Counted from the first letter of the stretch, positions 10,932-22,063 are shown. The stretch: 64,000 bases of DNA from Pleurostoma richardsiae (GCA_030052745.1 JANBVO010000002.1:1116001-1180000), one strand, 5' to 3'. A program made the numbers and translations. Notes: generated by a model not told the origin, from the letters alone.

Positions 10932-11339
10932 ATGGCACGCAAGCAACAGAAGTACGCGCATCCGCACCTAGCCTACTTCTTCCGCCTGCCGGGTTCGCGT
11001 CCCGGGTCGTCTAACAAGAAGACAGGATCGAACAGCAGGGGCTCATCCACGGGCGGCCAGTCGAGCACCGGAAACAGCCATGCTTCGGAGGCGAGCGGAG
11101 ATTGGTACGCCGAACAGGTGCGGCAGGAAGCAGCGCGGGAGGGGGCCGCAGCCTCATCGACGACGAGCTCGAGCTATGACTCTTCCTCCTGTTACTCCGG
11201 CCCCGCGTCGTCCTCTGGTCAGACCCAGACCTACCCGACGTGCAAGCACTGCGGGGGCCCGAAGACAGTGTTGAGCAGCACGACTGGAAGATACATCTGC
11301 CAGCAGTGCGATCACATTGTCGTGGTCGAGGGTCAGTGA
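10932..11339 (+). CDS. Small hypothetical protein with C-terminal zinc ribbon
   Basis: Single exon, 135 residues. The N-terminus is basic and aromatic (MARKQQKYAHPHLAYFFRLPG). The middle is a low-complexity Ser/Gly/Thr segment, with a predicted amphipathic piece DWYAEQVRQEAAREGAA around residue 58. The C-terminus carries two CxxC knuckles, CKHCGGPK and CQQCDH, separated by about 17 residues (TVLSSTTGRY between), which looks like a small zinc ribbon. A TATA box and pyrimidine tract lie at suitable distances, supporting the start. I do not recognise a family. The zinc ribbon suggests protein or nucleic-acid binding, but that is inference only. Confidence 0.65.
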   Translation: MARKQQKYAHPHLAYFFRLPGSRPGSSNKKTGSNSRGSSTGGQSSTGNSHASEASGDWYAEQVRQEAAREGAAASSTTSSSYDSSSCYSGPASSSGQTQTYPTCKHCGGPKTVLSSTTGRYICQQCDHIVVVEGQ

Positions 11340-12197
11340 AGGGATGACAAGCCCGGAATCAGCAGATCTGGACTGCCTGGCGCCGGTTCAGATCCTCAGG
11401 TGAGGTGAGGTAAGGTAAGTAAGTTGTTCTAGATAGGAAGTCACCCATATAGAGTGATGTCCCGCGGGTAGAAATACGATAGAATTCGCCACCTTGATAT
11501 GGCAAGACAGGCCAAGTTCCGTCCCTTGTATGAATTCAATGTGATCTCAGCTTCTTTTGTAAATACCTAGGTACACCAGACCTGCTTCCAGGTCGCAAGG
11601 CTGCACCCGGCACATCATGTCGGTACAAGTCCCTCAAGTTGAGACCCGTAGCTTCTCTTACCAGGAACATTCACGCTCGGCCACATGTTCTCAGCGTGAC
11701 AACTAACCCAGCTGGCACAGATAAGCACCTTAGGTACCTATGTACCTACCTACCTAGAAACCTTAACTATTACCTACGGTACCCGAAAGCGCTACCGAAG
11801 ATACCTGCCAGGTACCTACGCATGTGGGCATGAGTGCCTACCCTCGGTACACTTTCTGGGGTTGGTCGGTACGGGGCTGCTGCGTCCTGGTCGTTCTTTC
11901 CTTCCTAAAGAAATGACTGCTTGTACCTTACACGGGTACCTGAGTATGGAGGTACCTTACCCTACTTCCATGCCTGTAACGTTTGCTGCGCTTCCCAGGT
12001 CTGGCCGAGGGGTGGGAGAGCAGAAGTCACCCTGCTCAGGCAACGCCTTGAGTATGAACATCATCGCCAGAGACACCATCATCGACCATCCCCTTAATCC
12101 AATAATCCTCGCCCCAAGACGGGCGGCATATTCGTTCTTCAACTTTGTGATATCTTTATACAGCACTCTCTAACGCCTACCTCTTCGTCCCGTCGTG
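11340..12197. repeat. Intergenic region rich in GGTACCTA/TACCTAGG-type short motifs
   Basis: Between 11565 and 11960 the sequence contains many overlapping copies of TACCTA, GGTACC and CCTAGGTA in both orientations, for example around 11565-11575, 11731-11760, 11810-11820 and 11930-11960. The copies are irregular, not tandem, and partly palindromic. The same motif recurs in other intergenic regions of the window (near 17910-17945, 28320-28390, 61410-61460 and 61570-61605). No gene is visible. Confidence 0.55.
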
Positions 12198-12293
12198 ATG
12201 CAGACAAAGACTGCAACTCTCTGGTTCCTCGCCTTCATCCTCATCTCCATCGAGGCCGTCATGGTGTGGCTCGTCTGGGATCTTCTAAAATAA
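12198..12293 (+). CDS. 31-residue single-membrane-helix smORF
   Basis: ATG at 12198 opens a 31-codon frame encoding MQTKTATLWFLAFILISIEA followed by VMVWLVWDLLK and a TAA. About 22 consecutive residues are hydrophobic, bounded by a short polar N-terminus and a terminal lysine, as expected for a single-pass membrane micropeptide. A pyrimidine-rich stretch (about 12,150-12,190) precedes the ATG, as in real fungal leaders. The gene at 12438 lies downstream on the same strand, so this could alternatively be an upstream ORF in its leader. No family is recognised. The frame is short enough to be chance. Confidence 0.35.
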   Translation: MQTKTATLWFLAFILISIEAVMVWLVWDLLK

Positions 12294-12437
12294 GATCGCA
12301 CCAGTCATCTTGGGACCTTGGTTTATTACCATACCTATTAATCCCACAAATCCTCGCCCACCGGCTGTGCTTGTCTACGAAGCACCAATACGACGATCGT
12401 GTAAGCCGCTTCATTGCGGGCTATCGCGGCTAGCAAT

Positions 12438-14898
12438 ATGGGCCCCTTGGACCTATCGGTCAGTTACCTCGGTGCGGGCTACAAAGAGAACGGATCACGA
12501 TCAAAAAAAGCGTATAACTACAGCGACCCAACTCCCGTTCATGTCACAGATCCACACAAGAGTCAGCATATCCGCGATGCCACTGAGCATGCAAGAACCT
12601 CAGCCAGCACCAACAATGGCCGAGTTGCCGCAGGGGTTCCCGGTCGATCAGTGACGAGGTCACTAGAATCGCCCACGCTGGCTTCCGAGGATATAATGGG
12701 CTGGAATCCGAATATTGCTACCATCGTATCTCAGAGGCGGAGGCTGTCTGAGCATGCAGACTGTAAGTATCGGTGACCTTTTGCCCTTAGATGCCAGTGG
12801 CAGCACAGCTGGGCTAACCCATCTCGCGATAGCAAGCAGGATATATGTTCATTCAACTTCTCCCGCACCTCTCAGTTCTCCGAACGGAGCGAGTGGCTCC
12901 CAGCTACAGCCCAAACTTCTTCCGGCCTTCCCACTGTCTCTGGATATCACCCTTCCGCGCATTAGCCTCGGCATGACCGAGATAACGAAGAATGGATTTG
13001 AAAACGGAGTGTCATTGTCACAGACACCTGATCTAGGAGTACGGCGTAGTGTCGCTGGCTTGCGGGAGGCTTCCGAGCCTGTTTCCCTCCATGTGATCTA
13101 TCCAACGAGCGAAGTAACATCAAAGTCAAGAAGTGGGAAGCTCGCCAAGTTGAGAAAGTCATTTATAGGTCGTATTCCAATCTCCCCGCAGAGATTCCTT
13201 GATGGCGCGAGCAGTGGTGACGATAGCGGCGGTGGTGCCACTTGGAGTCCCCATGGGGAGCGCATCCGACTCCGGAACCCTTGGACCTCAGAGTACACCG
13301 GCGAGATGTCTTCTCCAGGACGTTCCACTCCAAAGGGCCGCGTTAGCCGACGAGCGCAGGGTCGTTCAAGAAGATCTCAACGTTCTGGCTCAAAGACCGA
13401 GAAGCGAGAGGAACAGGATGCGAGACATCTCGTCGACGATGTCTCTCCCAAGAGCTCCCCGTCAGTATCCCCAGTGCCGGCTTCAGCCCTTCATCAGGAA
13501 CAACAGTACTTCCCTTCAGCGCCTATCCTACATCTACAGCCCAGCGCACCCTCGAAAAATACCCAGCCCAGTGTCCCTAGTGAATCTGCAGTCCTACCCC
13601 AGCCTACGGTTACCCATCAACAACCTACAAGTCCTAGCGAAAAGAGTGAGCCTCCTCCCGAAAAGCGTAAGAGCAGGGTGTCCGATTTGCGGAGGCTCTT
13701 TGACCGGGAACCTGACTCCCCGCCCCTTTTCCCCTTCATGAAGCGACGCAGCTCCGCAACAACGAAGGGTGAGGTGCAGCCGATTATCTCTTTTCCAACT
13801 CCAAGCGATAGCTCTGGCATCACAACACCAGAAGACCGATCACAAATCCGGCCTGGCATCATCTTAGATATGGGCCCTGCAGTATTCCTCAACAGCGATG
13901 AGAGACAGGATTCAGTCGTCCTCGGCGTTGATAACGGACCGCCGTCGAAGACAGGACCTCTTAAGCATGGTGTATCTACAGAGCCGGGTGGCAGTGGCGT
14001 CCACAAGAAATCAATCGTCTGGCGGTCGAGCTTAGCAGCCAATGCGCTCAGGGGTCCCGAAAGCAGCTCTGACGAGCGTGCAGAAGGAAAGGCCGAGGGT
14101 CAGCAACCTCCTAACGGTAAGAACGAAGATCGCCGTGTGTCAAGGGGCAAGCTTGTCAAAGGAGCGCGAAGGGGAACTATCAAAACCGAGGTGCAGTGGG
14201 TGTCAAGCGAAACGAGCGGCCAGAGGCGCGCGAGCACGGGGCGCTCTTCTTTTGTCATCCAGAGCACTGTCGAGACACTGCCCGATACTCGGCCTCTATC
14301 TGAAATCCTCTCACCAACACTCCAGTCTGGGGACACCGCGGTCGAGATCTCGACCACTGTGGACCGAGTTCAGGACATCGAAGCAGGCCGGCCGCGTCTG
14401 ATTGCTTTGGACACGACTGCGCCCTCGGGGAACTTCAAAAAGCGCCTTGACTCTGGCCCTCCACCTAACCTCGATGGTGCCATGGCCCAAAATGTCCCGA
14501 GGGATGAAGTCGCCCCGAAAGCGCGCGGTAGAGCCGTGCCGCGCGTTGGCGCGGCTCAATCTGGCATTGGGACAGCGGTGCGACACGCAACCCAACATCA
14601 AGCCCAAGCTGCCATGCAGCATGTCGCGCGTATTCCGTCCGGGGGCGAAGAGCAAGGTCAAGCTAAGCGGTTCAGCTGGGTGAGGAGCAGTAGAGGCATG
14701 GACAGCCCTAACGAGCATGCAAGCAGCCCAGGCAGAGCCCGGGAGAGCCGTGCTAAGATATGGCAATCGAAAGGGAGTAGGCGACACCGCCAGGAAGTGT
14801 TTACGAATGCACACTGTGGTTTGCAGCAGCCGCAGCCGTTACGTTTGGGCGATATGGAGAAGGTGGTTGATCTTTGCAAAAACAGAAACGGGTGCTAA
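12438..14898 (+). CDS. Long disordered Ser/Pro-rich hypothetical protein
   Basis: Exons 12438-12762 and 12833-14898 encode 796 residues. The 70-nt intron has donor GTAAGT, branch GGCTAAC and acceptor GATAG. Splicing joins the segment ending SEHAD to SSRIYVHS in frame. The protein is almost entirely low complexity, rich in Ser, Pro, Arg and Glu. It has basic patches (KLRKSFIGRIP near residue 225, RRAQGRSRRSQRSGSKTEKR near 300) and motifs of the type RKSRVSDLRRLF and PFMKRRSS that could be kinase or 14-3-3 sites. I see no catalytic domain, signal peptide or membrane helix. I do not recognise a family; it resembles fungal scaffold or polarity-associated disordered proteins only in composition. 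The start is the first ATG of the open frame, and an upstream exon is possible. Confidence 0.65.
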
Positions 14899-15310
14899 AG
14901 GAAGGAATGGCCCAGATTCATGACCTGAGCATTAGGGCAGCCCGAGCTTGGAGAGGAAGGGAGCCTAGGGGGCTTTTGGTTCGGAATGGGTGATCGGGAG
15001 CATCGGGAGCTTCAGTAGCTTAAGAACGGAGATAGGAAACGATGAATGAGTAGGCAGATACCTAACCTAGAGCATACCCTAACAACATCCTATCGGCTTT
15101 CGGTAATTCTTTTGCGTGTTGGGTTTGCCGTGATGGTCATGCTGAGACATAGATGGATATCACTAGTATGGCACAGATACCACTGTAATAGGTTTGAATG
15201 GAGTGAAGAGAGTCAGACTCAAAATTTCAGGATTGATCCGAGAGCATGCTAGGACAACGACTATGTAGAGCGCTGGGTGTGGTTTGACACACAGCTTGAG
15301 CAGAAGGCGG
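14899..15310. other. Convergent intergenic region, 14898 / IDO
   Basis: This 412-bp region holds the 3' ends of two converging genes. It has one small patch of the TACCTA motif near 15058. Nothing else is supported. Confidence 0.4.
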
Positions 15311-16834
15311 TCAGTAGTTACAGATGCCACCAACGTCATCGTCAACCGTCCATGTGCCGGCCAGGCCATTAACCTCAACCTCGACCTTGCCGGACCCCTC
15401 CTCCGGCTTGCCGGCGAAGAAATCGTTGCGCCCCTCCGCCCTGACCTGGCGGCTCATGAAGCGGCGCGTCCACTCCTCCACGGCCGGCTCGCCCGTCTCG
15501 TCGCGCGCCTGCTTGAGGAACGAGATCAGCGCGGTGCCGCCCGTGCCCTTGAGGTCCTTGCCCGCTGCGTCCTTGGCCGGGGCGCTGGTGTCCAGGGCGA
15601 TGCCGCGGGGGCCGCCGGGCCGGCGCGACACGGTGGCGAGGTTGACGCGGCGGCGGGTCGCCTCCGGGGAGCGGGAGCGGCTGCGGGCGCGGACCTCGCG
15701 GGAGGGCACGACGATGTATCGCGTCACGATGTTGATGTGCTTGTCACGCAGGACACTCAGCATCGACAGGCAGGCGTCGTAGGCGAGGCGGAGCGAGCTG
15801 TCGCCACCATTCGCCTCGACGAAGTCGCGGATGTTTGCGACGGCCGAGACATCGTTGAGGAAGCGGGCGTGCAGCCCCGGCATGTATCGGCGCATCTCCG
15901 CGATGAAGTTATGCTTCGGGGCGGGACCGCGGCCTCCGCGATCAGAATCGGAGGCGTCGCCGGGGCGCTTCTTCTCGCCCGTCGGACGGTGATCAACGCC
16001 CAGGACGATGTCGAAGAACTGGATGATGGAGCTCTGCGCGTTGCTGCCGCCGCTGTACTGGCGATATTGCTCTGTGCCCGAGCCATCCTCGTAGATGACG
16101 CCATTCGGGAGGCCAGCCTCTGCCATGTTCTTGCTACCGGCCAGGAACGGCCGGATGCGGTTGTAGAAGATGATTGGGTCGCAGCTCTCATGCATCCGTT
16201 GCAGTAAGGTGCCCAAGTCATCGAGGCGCTCGGCGAAGGTGCGCAGACAGCGCGTAACAGTCCCGGCGTCATTCTCGCGCGCAGCAGCAATAGCTGTGAG
16301 CATGAGTGGGATGATTGGAGCCCCGCGGGCTTCGATGGCGACGGAGACGAGGTAAAACCAAGACTCATCGAGAGAACCTGTGAAAGTGTTGAGAGTCGCG
16401 AGGTTCTCCAGGTTGTCGATGTCCTCGTCGACAAACAGCGGCTTGAAGTTCCAAAGGCACAGCGCAGCGTAGGTGGCGACGGGCGGCACCTCGAGATGCG
16501 CGGAGACCTCCAAGAGCGGGACGGAGATGGCGGGAGGCAAGCGCTCACTAGGGCTGTCACCGCCCCAGATGTAGCCATGGGCCATGAAGCACAGCAGGCT
16601 GTAGGCTCTCCGCCATTCTGCGTCGTGTTCCAGACCGATGGTTGAGAGCACGGGAAGTCGGTCAATGACTCCTCTCAAGCGCTTGCTGAGAATCAAGGCC
16701 TGCAGGTTGGCTGCGATAGCCTCCCACTTGTTGTAGTAGGGATCCGGGAGTCTCGTCAACGGCAAGACTTCCGGGAGGAAGCCGTGAGTTGGAGAGATTC
16801 CATAGTCGGACAGCACCGGCAAGGGAGGAAGCAT
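15311..16834 (-). CDS. Indoleamine 2,3-dioxygenase
   Basis: A single exon encodes 507 residues. The enzyme is a heme dioxygenase that opens the indole ring of L-tryptophan to N-formylkynurenine, the first step of the kynurenine/NAD route (BNA2 in yeast, idoA-C in moulds). The family is recognisable from LPDPYYNKWEAIA, LPVLSTIGL, EWRRAYSLLCFMAHGYIWGG, ESWFYLVSVAIEARGAPII, QSSIIQFFDIVLG, and RDKHINIVTRYIV, which carries the proximal heme ligand His366. An insertion of basic Arg/Ser residues (about 376-392, RARSRSRSPEATRRR) follows the heme site and is longer than in compact family members. The ATG at 16834 gives MLPPLPVLSDYGIS, a normal family N-terminus. No intron is needed. Confidence 0.93.
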   Translation of the reverse strand: MLPPLPVLSDYGISPTHGFLPEVLPLTRLPDPYYNKWEAIAANLQALILSKRLRGVIDRLPVLSTIGLEHDAEWRRAYSLLCFMAHGYIWGGDSPSERLPPAISVPLLEVSAHLEVPPVATYAALCLWNFKPLFVDEDIDNLENLATLNTFTGSLDESWFYLVSVAIEARGAPIIPLMLTAIAAARENDAGTVTRCLRTFAERLDDLGTLLQRMHESCDPIIFYNRIRPFLAGSKNMAEAGLPNGVIYEDGSGTEQYRQYSGGSNAQSSIIQFFDIVLGVDHRPTGEKKRPGDASDSDRGGRGPAPKHNFIAEMRRYMPGLHARFLNDVSAVANIRDFVEANGGDSSLRLAYDACLSMLSVLRDKHINIVTRYIVVPSREVRARSRSRSPEATRRRVNLATVSRRPGGPRGIALDTSAPAKDAAGKDLKGTGGTALISFLKQARDETGEPAVEEWTRRFMSRQVRAEGRNDFFAGKPEEGSGKVEVEVNGLAGTWTVDDDVGGICNY

Positions 16835-18156
16835 GACTCGGCAAGGCACTTATTGCCCGGAAAGCGAGTACTGTTGTGGGTTATTGTTGAGGCTGACGGG
16901 ACACTGAGCAGGCCCTATGTTCCAAGTAACTGCAGCCAATGGACGACAGGCAGCTCAACCGTTGAAGTTGACAGGTGAAGTCGCAAGAGAGCAAATGAAG
17001 GAGTTCAAGTAAGAATATCCTGACGCAAGGAGTATACAGAATAGAATCTGATATACTCCTCAGCCGTGCGAAAACTCTGTCTGCTTGTGAGCATGTAGTT
17101 GTGCGCTGAGAGAGGAACAGACGACTGATGACTCTGTTGGTTGTTGTTGAAGGAAAAGTACTGAAAAGTCTTCCCGGATGTGGTGGGAAGCCAGCACTTA
17201 AAGGAAAATGGAGCCACTCGGTCTTTATTAAGCACTCGATGACTCGATGACAAACAAGTACAGTAGAAGCCGACAACGCACTAGCAGGCGTTAGAAGAAG
17301 ACAACTCGTCTTCACTCTTTTCTGTGTCAGAAACCGGGCAAAGTGACCAGGCAAAGCGGGTCTTGCGGCCATCAGGAAGTCGAGGGAGTTGTGCTATTCC
17401 TTGCGGGTGGCGTGGGGGACGGAGTGACGGAAATGGATGAGAAATGTCGCAAACACCTGTTCGGCAGGCCGGGAGTTCTTGGCAGATCCCACTAGGCCGG
17501 TCGGAGCCGCGTGTCAACGACGACTTTTTCGAAGGCGCGGTCTCCGACTACGGCGGGCCTCTTCTACTTGTTTCGAGCGGACGGATTTGCCTGTGGTCGA
17601 ACCCGACGCGGCGAGGGGGCCAGAGAGTCGGAAGGGCTGTGCTCAACGGAAGACCCTGGATTTCTGTCTGTCAACTGGCAAGACCAGCAGAGCTAGATCA
17701 AACCTAGTTAAAACCTAGTTAATAGGGGGAAATGACCTCAGAAAAGCCATCAAAGCCATTGCCACTCTTGTCGCATTGCCCGTTTTAGCACATGTTTAGT
17801 CGCGACAGACGTCAAGAGGATGTGGAGGCGGGGCAGACGGGCAGTTTTCTTCGGAAGCGGCTCCACCCATTCTCCGTCCCGAGGGCATGGTGAGTTACCG
17901 CGATGGCTAGGTACGTACCTACCTAGGTACAGTACCTTACCTTATCAGCTTATCAGTAGCCGAAGCTTAGTCATCCAGACGATACCCCCCGCCAGCTCGG
18001 CGCCTTGCATCACTGCTCGTGCAGCGCCAAGGCGCGCGCGCAACCGTCACGAACTCAAAACGACCAAACGTCTCCCCTCCTCCACGCGGCCTCTCCTCAG
18101 GCATTGATGTGCAATGCGTCGGTGACAGCAATATTCAGCCTGCTCTGCAATCGAAC
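16835..18156. other. Divergent intergenic region, IDO / VPS23
   Basis: A 1.3-kb spacer between divergent genes. A run of TACCTA/GGTACGTACC motifs lies at about 17908-17945, and two GTTAAAACCTAGTTAA-like direct repeats lie near 17700-17722. An 87-codon open frame at 17444 has no recognisable content and is not called. Confidence 0.4.
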
Positions 18157-19956
18157 ATGGTTGTTCAGCAGCACATCCTTAACTGGCTGTACAGCATTCT
18201 CACAAGCGTAAGTCCGCCGTTGTTGCACCGTTTACGCTGAATGGAGCTTCAACGCTGATTCCATCCCCAGGAATACCACGATGTGAACCGCACATACAAC
18301 GACGTGGCGCAAGTCCTCTCACAGTATCCATCACTGTCGCCTCGCACAGATGTCCACAGTGAGCTTGTCTATCCTTCACCGAGCTTAAGGGGCCTCGCGA
18401 CTGATTCACTCCTCTTCATAGCATTTCCCAATGGAGCATCTGCCCTACTCCTCCACCTCTCCGGTACGATACCCGTCGTCTTTAGGGGCGCCACATACCG
18501 ATTTCCGATATCAATATGGATACCGCATGCGTACCCGAGAGAGGCGCCTCTGGTCTACGTGACGCCAACCGATACCATGATAGTTCGGCCGGGACAGCAC
18601 GTCGATCCTCAGGGACAGGTCTACCACCCGTACCTTGTTGGCTGGGCGGAGTTCTGGGATGTATGGCTGCCCTACGTTCTTAACTACAACGGACATTTAC
18701 TTACAATAATTTCTCAGAAGTCGAGTCTTTTAGACTTCCTTGCTATACTTCGCGACGTCTTCTCGAAAGAGCCTCCGGTCATCGCTAGGCAGCAACCACA
18801 ACGACCTGCTCCTCCTCCCCAACAACACATTCCGACACCGCCTCCTGTTCCTCCACTGCCCCAGGAGCTCTCTGCTCGGCCACCGAGTACGGTACAGTCA
18901 CCAGCACCGTCTCAAACTGCGCCTCCGCCGCCGCCAAAACCACATGAGCAAGCCGCTCAAGCCGCTCAAGTAGCTCGACCGCCGCCTCCCCCTGGTCCTA
19001 GAGACACGGCTCCTCCGCTTCCTCCCCTACCTCCAGGAGTCAGTCACCCAGTGAGCCAATACGGACAGGCCAGCTCTCAGCCACCGCAGCACCCGAACAA
19101 TCGGTTTTCTAGATACGAGTCTGCCCCGCCTCTCCCTCCGCAACCGGAACCCCTCCAGCAAGCATACACGCAACCGGGACCGTCTCCTCCAGGTCCCCGG
19201 CCTCCATATCAACCACCACAGGGACCCTACGGTGGCGGACCCGTGTCTCAATCCTTCTCCCCTGCCGATCCCCGCCAGATGTCGACCTTCTCACCGCACC
19301 TGCCATACACAGGGCCCCCGCCGCCGTGGCAGCAACAGCAACAGCCTCCTCCTGTATCGATCCAGCCCAATCCCAAGCCACCTCCTCCACCAGACCTGAT
19401 GGACGAGCCGCTCACACTCACCATCCCCACCAGTGCCGTCACTGCACCGCCAATTCCTCCTAACCCGGAGAAAGACGCCATGCTACACCAGCTCGCGCAG
19501 ACCCTTTACGAGGCACGGCAGCGCACTCACGGCCAGAACGCCTCCTCTTTGTCCGGGCTCCAGGCCCAACGGACAGCAATGCTCAACGCCTTCTCGACTA
19601 TGCAGGCGGAGCTCTCCCAATTGACCCAACTGTCAGCTTTGCTCCAGTCAAACACAACAATACTACGCGACACGATGCGCCGTGCCGACGGCGTGATCGA
19701 GTCGTCAGCCTTGCAGCCTGCGCCTGCGATCGACGACCTCCTAGTCGCACCTACAGTGGTGGGCAACCAGCTGTACGAGTTAGTGGCAGAGGAACGGGCG
19801 CTGGCGGACGCGATCTTTGTGGTTGGACGGTCGGTGGAGAGAGGGAAGGTGAGCCCGGCAGTGTTTGCCAAGACGACGAGGAGTTTGGCGAGAGAGTGGT
19901 ACCTGAAGAAGGCCTTAGTCAAAAAGATTGGACGGGGGATGGGGCTCGCCTCGTGA
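18157..19956 (+). CDS. VPS23: ESCRT-I subunit VPS23/TSG101
   Basis: Exons 18157-18207 and 18271-19956 encode 578 residues. VPS23 recruits ubiquitinated cargo and ESCRT-0 at endosomes for multivesicular-body sorting. The UEV domain occupies about residues 5-160 (MVVQQHILNWLYSILTSEYHD, PSLRGLATDSLL, GTIPVVFRGATYRFPISIWIP, PREAPLVYVTP, HPYLVGW). A very Pro-rich linker (about 165-385) holds numerous PPPP and QPP tracts. A coiled-coil stalk follows (about 395-480), and then the C-terminal steadiness box (NQLYELVAEERALADAIFVV, ending KALVKKIGRGMGLAS) that docks into the ESCRT-I core. The first exon is 17 codons, and the 63-nt intron has donor GTAAGT and acceptor CCCCAG. The order of domains is normal. 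Confidence 0.95.
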
Positions 19957-20379
19957 GCATCGACGCACTAACAGGAGTCTCCCTGGTAGCTGGAGATGGT
20001 GGATGAAGACAGGGCCCTATTCTATCTTGAACCCTGGTGCTGGATACTATCATGCAGGAAGGATCGTGGACTTAAGCCATCAATACCAATAGCGTTTCGA
20101 CAATGATTCTAGGATGGGCTGTTGTTTGTTTACTTTGAGGCGTCCACGAGTCGCATGTCCTCTATCTCTTGTGCCTCTTCAGGCATACTGGTATAGGATT
20201 CAGGACGATACTTTAGAGGCATCCGTACTGGCACAATCGTAGCTGGTGGTCATATATCACACTACGTCTATGTAGCCGGCTCTGATTAGTACTGCTACAG
20301 TCCGATCAATGATCGGACACAAGCACTGCCTTGGATGGCTGGCACTGGTCGAAGACTGTTTGCCCGGTCACCGGATGCC
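19957..20379. other. Convergent intergenic region, VPS23 / DUF8021 gene
   Basis: The 423-bp spacer between converging genes presumably holds both 3' UTRs. I see no gene or repeat. Confidence 0.4.
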
Positions 20380-21282
20380 TTAAGCGCCCACGGCGTACAG
20401 CGGCCGGCTCCTAGACCTCTTCTCTACTCTTTGGCTCCGCTTCAGCTTCCCAAAGGTGCCGTTCAACCCGCATCCTGCCTCGATACAAGCCGACGCCGTG
20501 TGCAGGTATCTAATCTTCCCGCCCTCCACCCTGAAGAAGTGGCTGTCCGGCATCGGCGCGTCCCCCTGAGTCCTGTCCAGGCCAGGGAAACCCACGAAGA
20601 TGTCCACGGCGCCCAGCTCCTCGTCGACCACGTACCGCCTGTACGGCACGTAGATGCCGCTCGGCCACGCCTGCACGCAGTCGTCCCCCTGCAACGTGCC
20701 CCGCGCCGGCAGCCCGCCCTCCAGCCGGTAGCACGGCGGGCCCCACGGCACGACCACGCTGGTGTTGCCCGTGAATCGGTCGAAGTACGCGTCGCCCACC
20801 GCCTGGATGGCCGCGCGGCTCTCGCGCTTCCCCGCTGGGATAGGCGCCCAGTCCTCGCCGGCATTGAGATCCAGCGTTCCCGTCGCGTTGAAGAGCCAGT
20901 CACCCGCGTCCGTGACGACCGACTCGATCAGGCTGGCCTTTCCGCTGTCGCCTCCGGTGAAGACCATGCGCGTGTGGATCACGTACGGGTGCGGGTCCGT
21001 CGCGGCGATGATCTCGGTGAAGGTGGCGCACCGGACGGTGTCGTGGGTGCTGCGGGTGAAGTCGATCTTGATGGGCCGCGACAGTGTGCCAGCCTTGATG
21101 TCGACGGGCTTGTTGTTCTCGGTGTAGGTTACGTTGCTGGCGGCGAGGGCCGAGATGGAGGTGGCCTGCCCTGCAGTTTGGGCGGCAACATAGGCGTCCG
21201 TGGCGTTCTTGAGGAAGGCGCGTGTGCAGTCGGCTGCGGCGGTGACGGCCAGCCCAGCAAGTATCATGAAGCGAAGCATCAT
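20380..21282 (-). CDS. Secreted DUF8021-type protein
   Basis: Single exon, 300 residues. The N-terminus (MMLRFMILAGLAVTAAADC) is a signal peptide with likely cleavage after AAA. The mature part contains NATDAYVAAQTAG, PYVIHTRMVFTGG, LIESVVTDAGDWLFNATG, WAPIPAGKRESRAAIQAVGDAYFDRF, VPWGPPCYRLEGG, PYRRYVVDEELGAVDIFVGFPGLD and DSHFFRVEGGKIRYLHT, a fungal secreted family that I recall as DUF8021. Fold and activity are unknown; the ending RYLHT suggests an NTF2-like cone, but this is inference. Conserved cysteines (two in PPCYRL and DDCVQAW, two more in SACIEAGCGLN) fit an extracellular protein. A dibasic tail (KRSQRVEKRSRSR) is unusual for a secreted domain. Confidence 0.75.
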   Translation of the reverse strand: MMLRFMILAGLAVTAAADCTRAFLKNATDAYVAAQTAGQATSISALAASNVTYTENNKPVDIKAGTLSRPIKIDFTRSTHDTVRCATFTEIIAATDPHPYVIHTRMVFTGGDSGKASLIESVVTDAGDWLFNATGTLDLNAGEDWAPIPAGKRESRAAIQAVGDAYFDRFTGNTSVVVPWGPPCYRLEGGLPARGTLQGDDCVQAWPSGIYVPYRRYVVDEELGAVDIFVGFPGLDRTQGDAPMPDSHFFRVEGGKIRYLHTASACIEAGCGLNGTFGKLKRSQRVEKRSRSRPLYAVGA

Positions 21283-22063
21283 GATTCCCGAGAGAAGAGG
21301 AACAAGGAGCTTGGTTCAACTAGGGCAATGACTTCTAGGAATGGCATTGTGCTGCTTATTTATTGACCCTGGTAGGGGGGTCGTTCTCGAAGGAAGAACT
21401 GCCGTTCAGAACCGCAGGATAACCCTTCAATATGGAATTCATAACTAATTCCGGACGATCGACGATGTCAAAGTACCAGGTATCACCCAGTAGATTAGGA
21501 TATTCCCCCCTAGGCTGTGCGGAGGATTGCTTTAGCCTGAAGGACACTGGTATTGAGAATGATACCCCTGAAGTACGGCATCTGCGATAACCCAGAAGAG
21601 ATCTCTATCGGCTATATCAGTGCCGAGAGACTCAGTCAGGTCTTTAGCTGTACAATTCAGAGCAGCTTATTATCACCACGGCTATTATAGTTCGCAAGGA
21701 AAATGTAAATGCAAAGACTCGTCGAGTCCAATTCAGCAGAGAAGACCTATAAATGTCCAGCAAGGGATAGATATATACGCTGTTACATCTCTAGGAGGTC
21801 CTTTTCGAACATTGAAGGACTCAGACTGCCTTATTGAAGGATCAGCTGTGGTGAATCGAGAGACATGAACCGTTCAAAGATGGCTCTGGCCTTTCAATGG
21901 CTAGTCGTTGAATTCAATCGAATGTTTGTCTTTCTCAGATACTCTTCGAGGTATAGTTACAACGATATCCAGGCTTCTTAAACAGGCGTTCGAATAAAGT
22001 AATGCAGTTATTTCCTGCATCGCGGAGACTCGTGAGCCACCTCCTCTTGAAGCGACTAGCGGC
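21283..22063. other. Intergenic, AT-leaning, no gene seen
   Basis: About 780 bp upstream of the DUF8021 gene and downstream of the regulator. The part from 21650 to 21980 is AT-rich relative to the window and has only short open frames. It is likely promoter plus 3' UTR. Confidence 0.35.

Noticed and set aside
15284-16207. A 307-codon plus-strand frame opposite the IDO gene
   Set aside because: It is the antisense shadow of a GC-rich coding exon; its translation is repetitive Arg/Ala/Gly without domains, whereas the minus strand is a clear dioxygenase.
17444-17707. 87-codon frame between IDO and VPS23
   Set aside because: No recognisable content; several overlapping frames are open in the same place, pointing to base composition.
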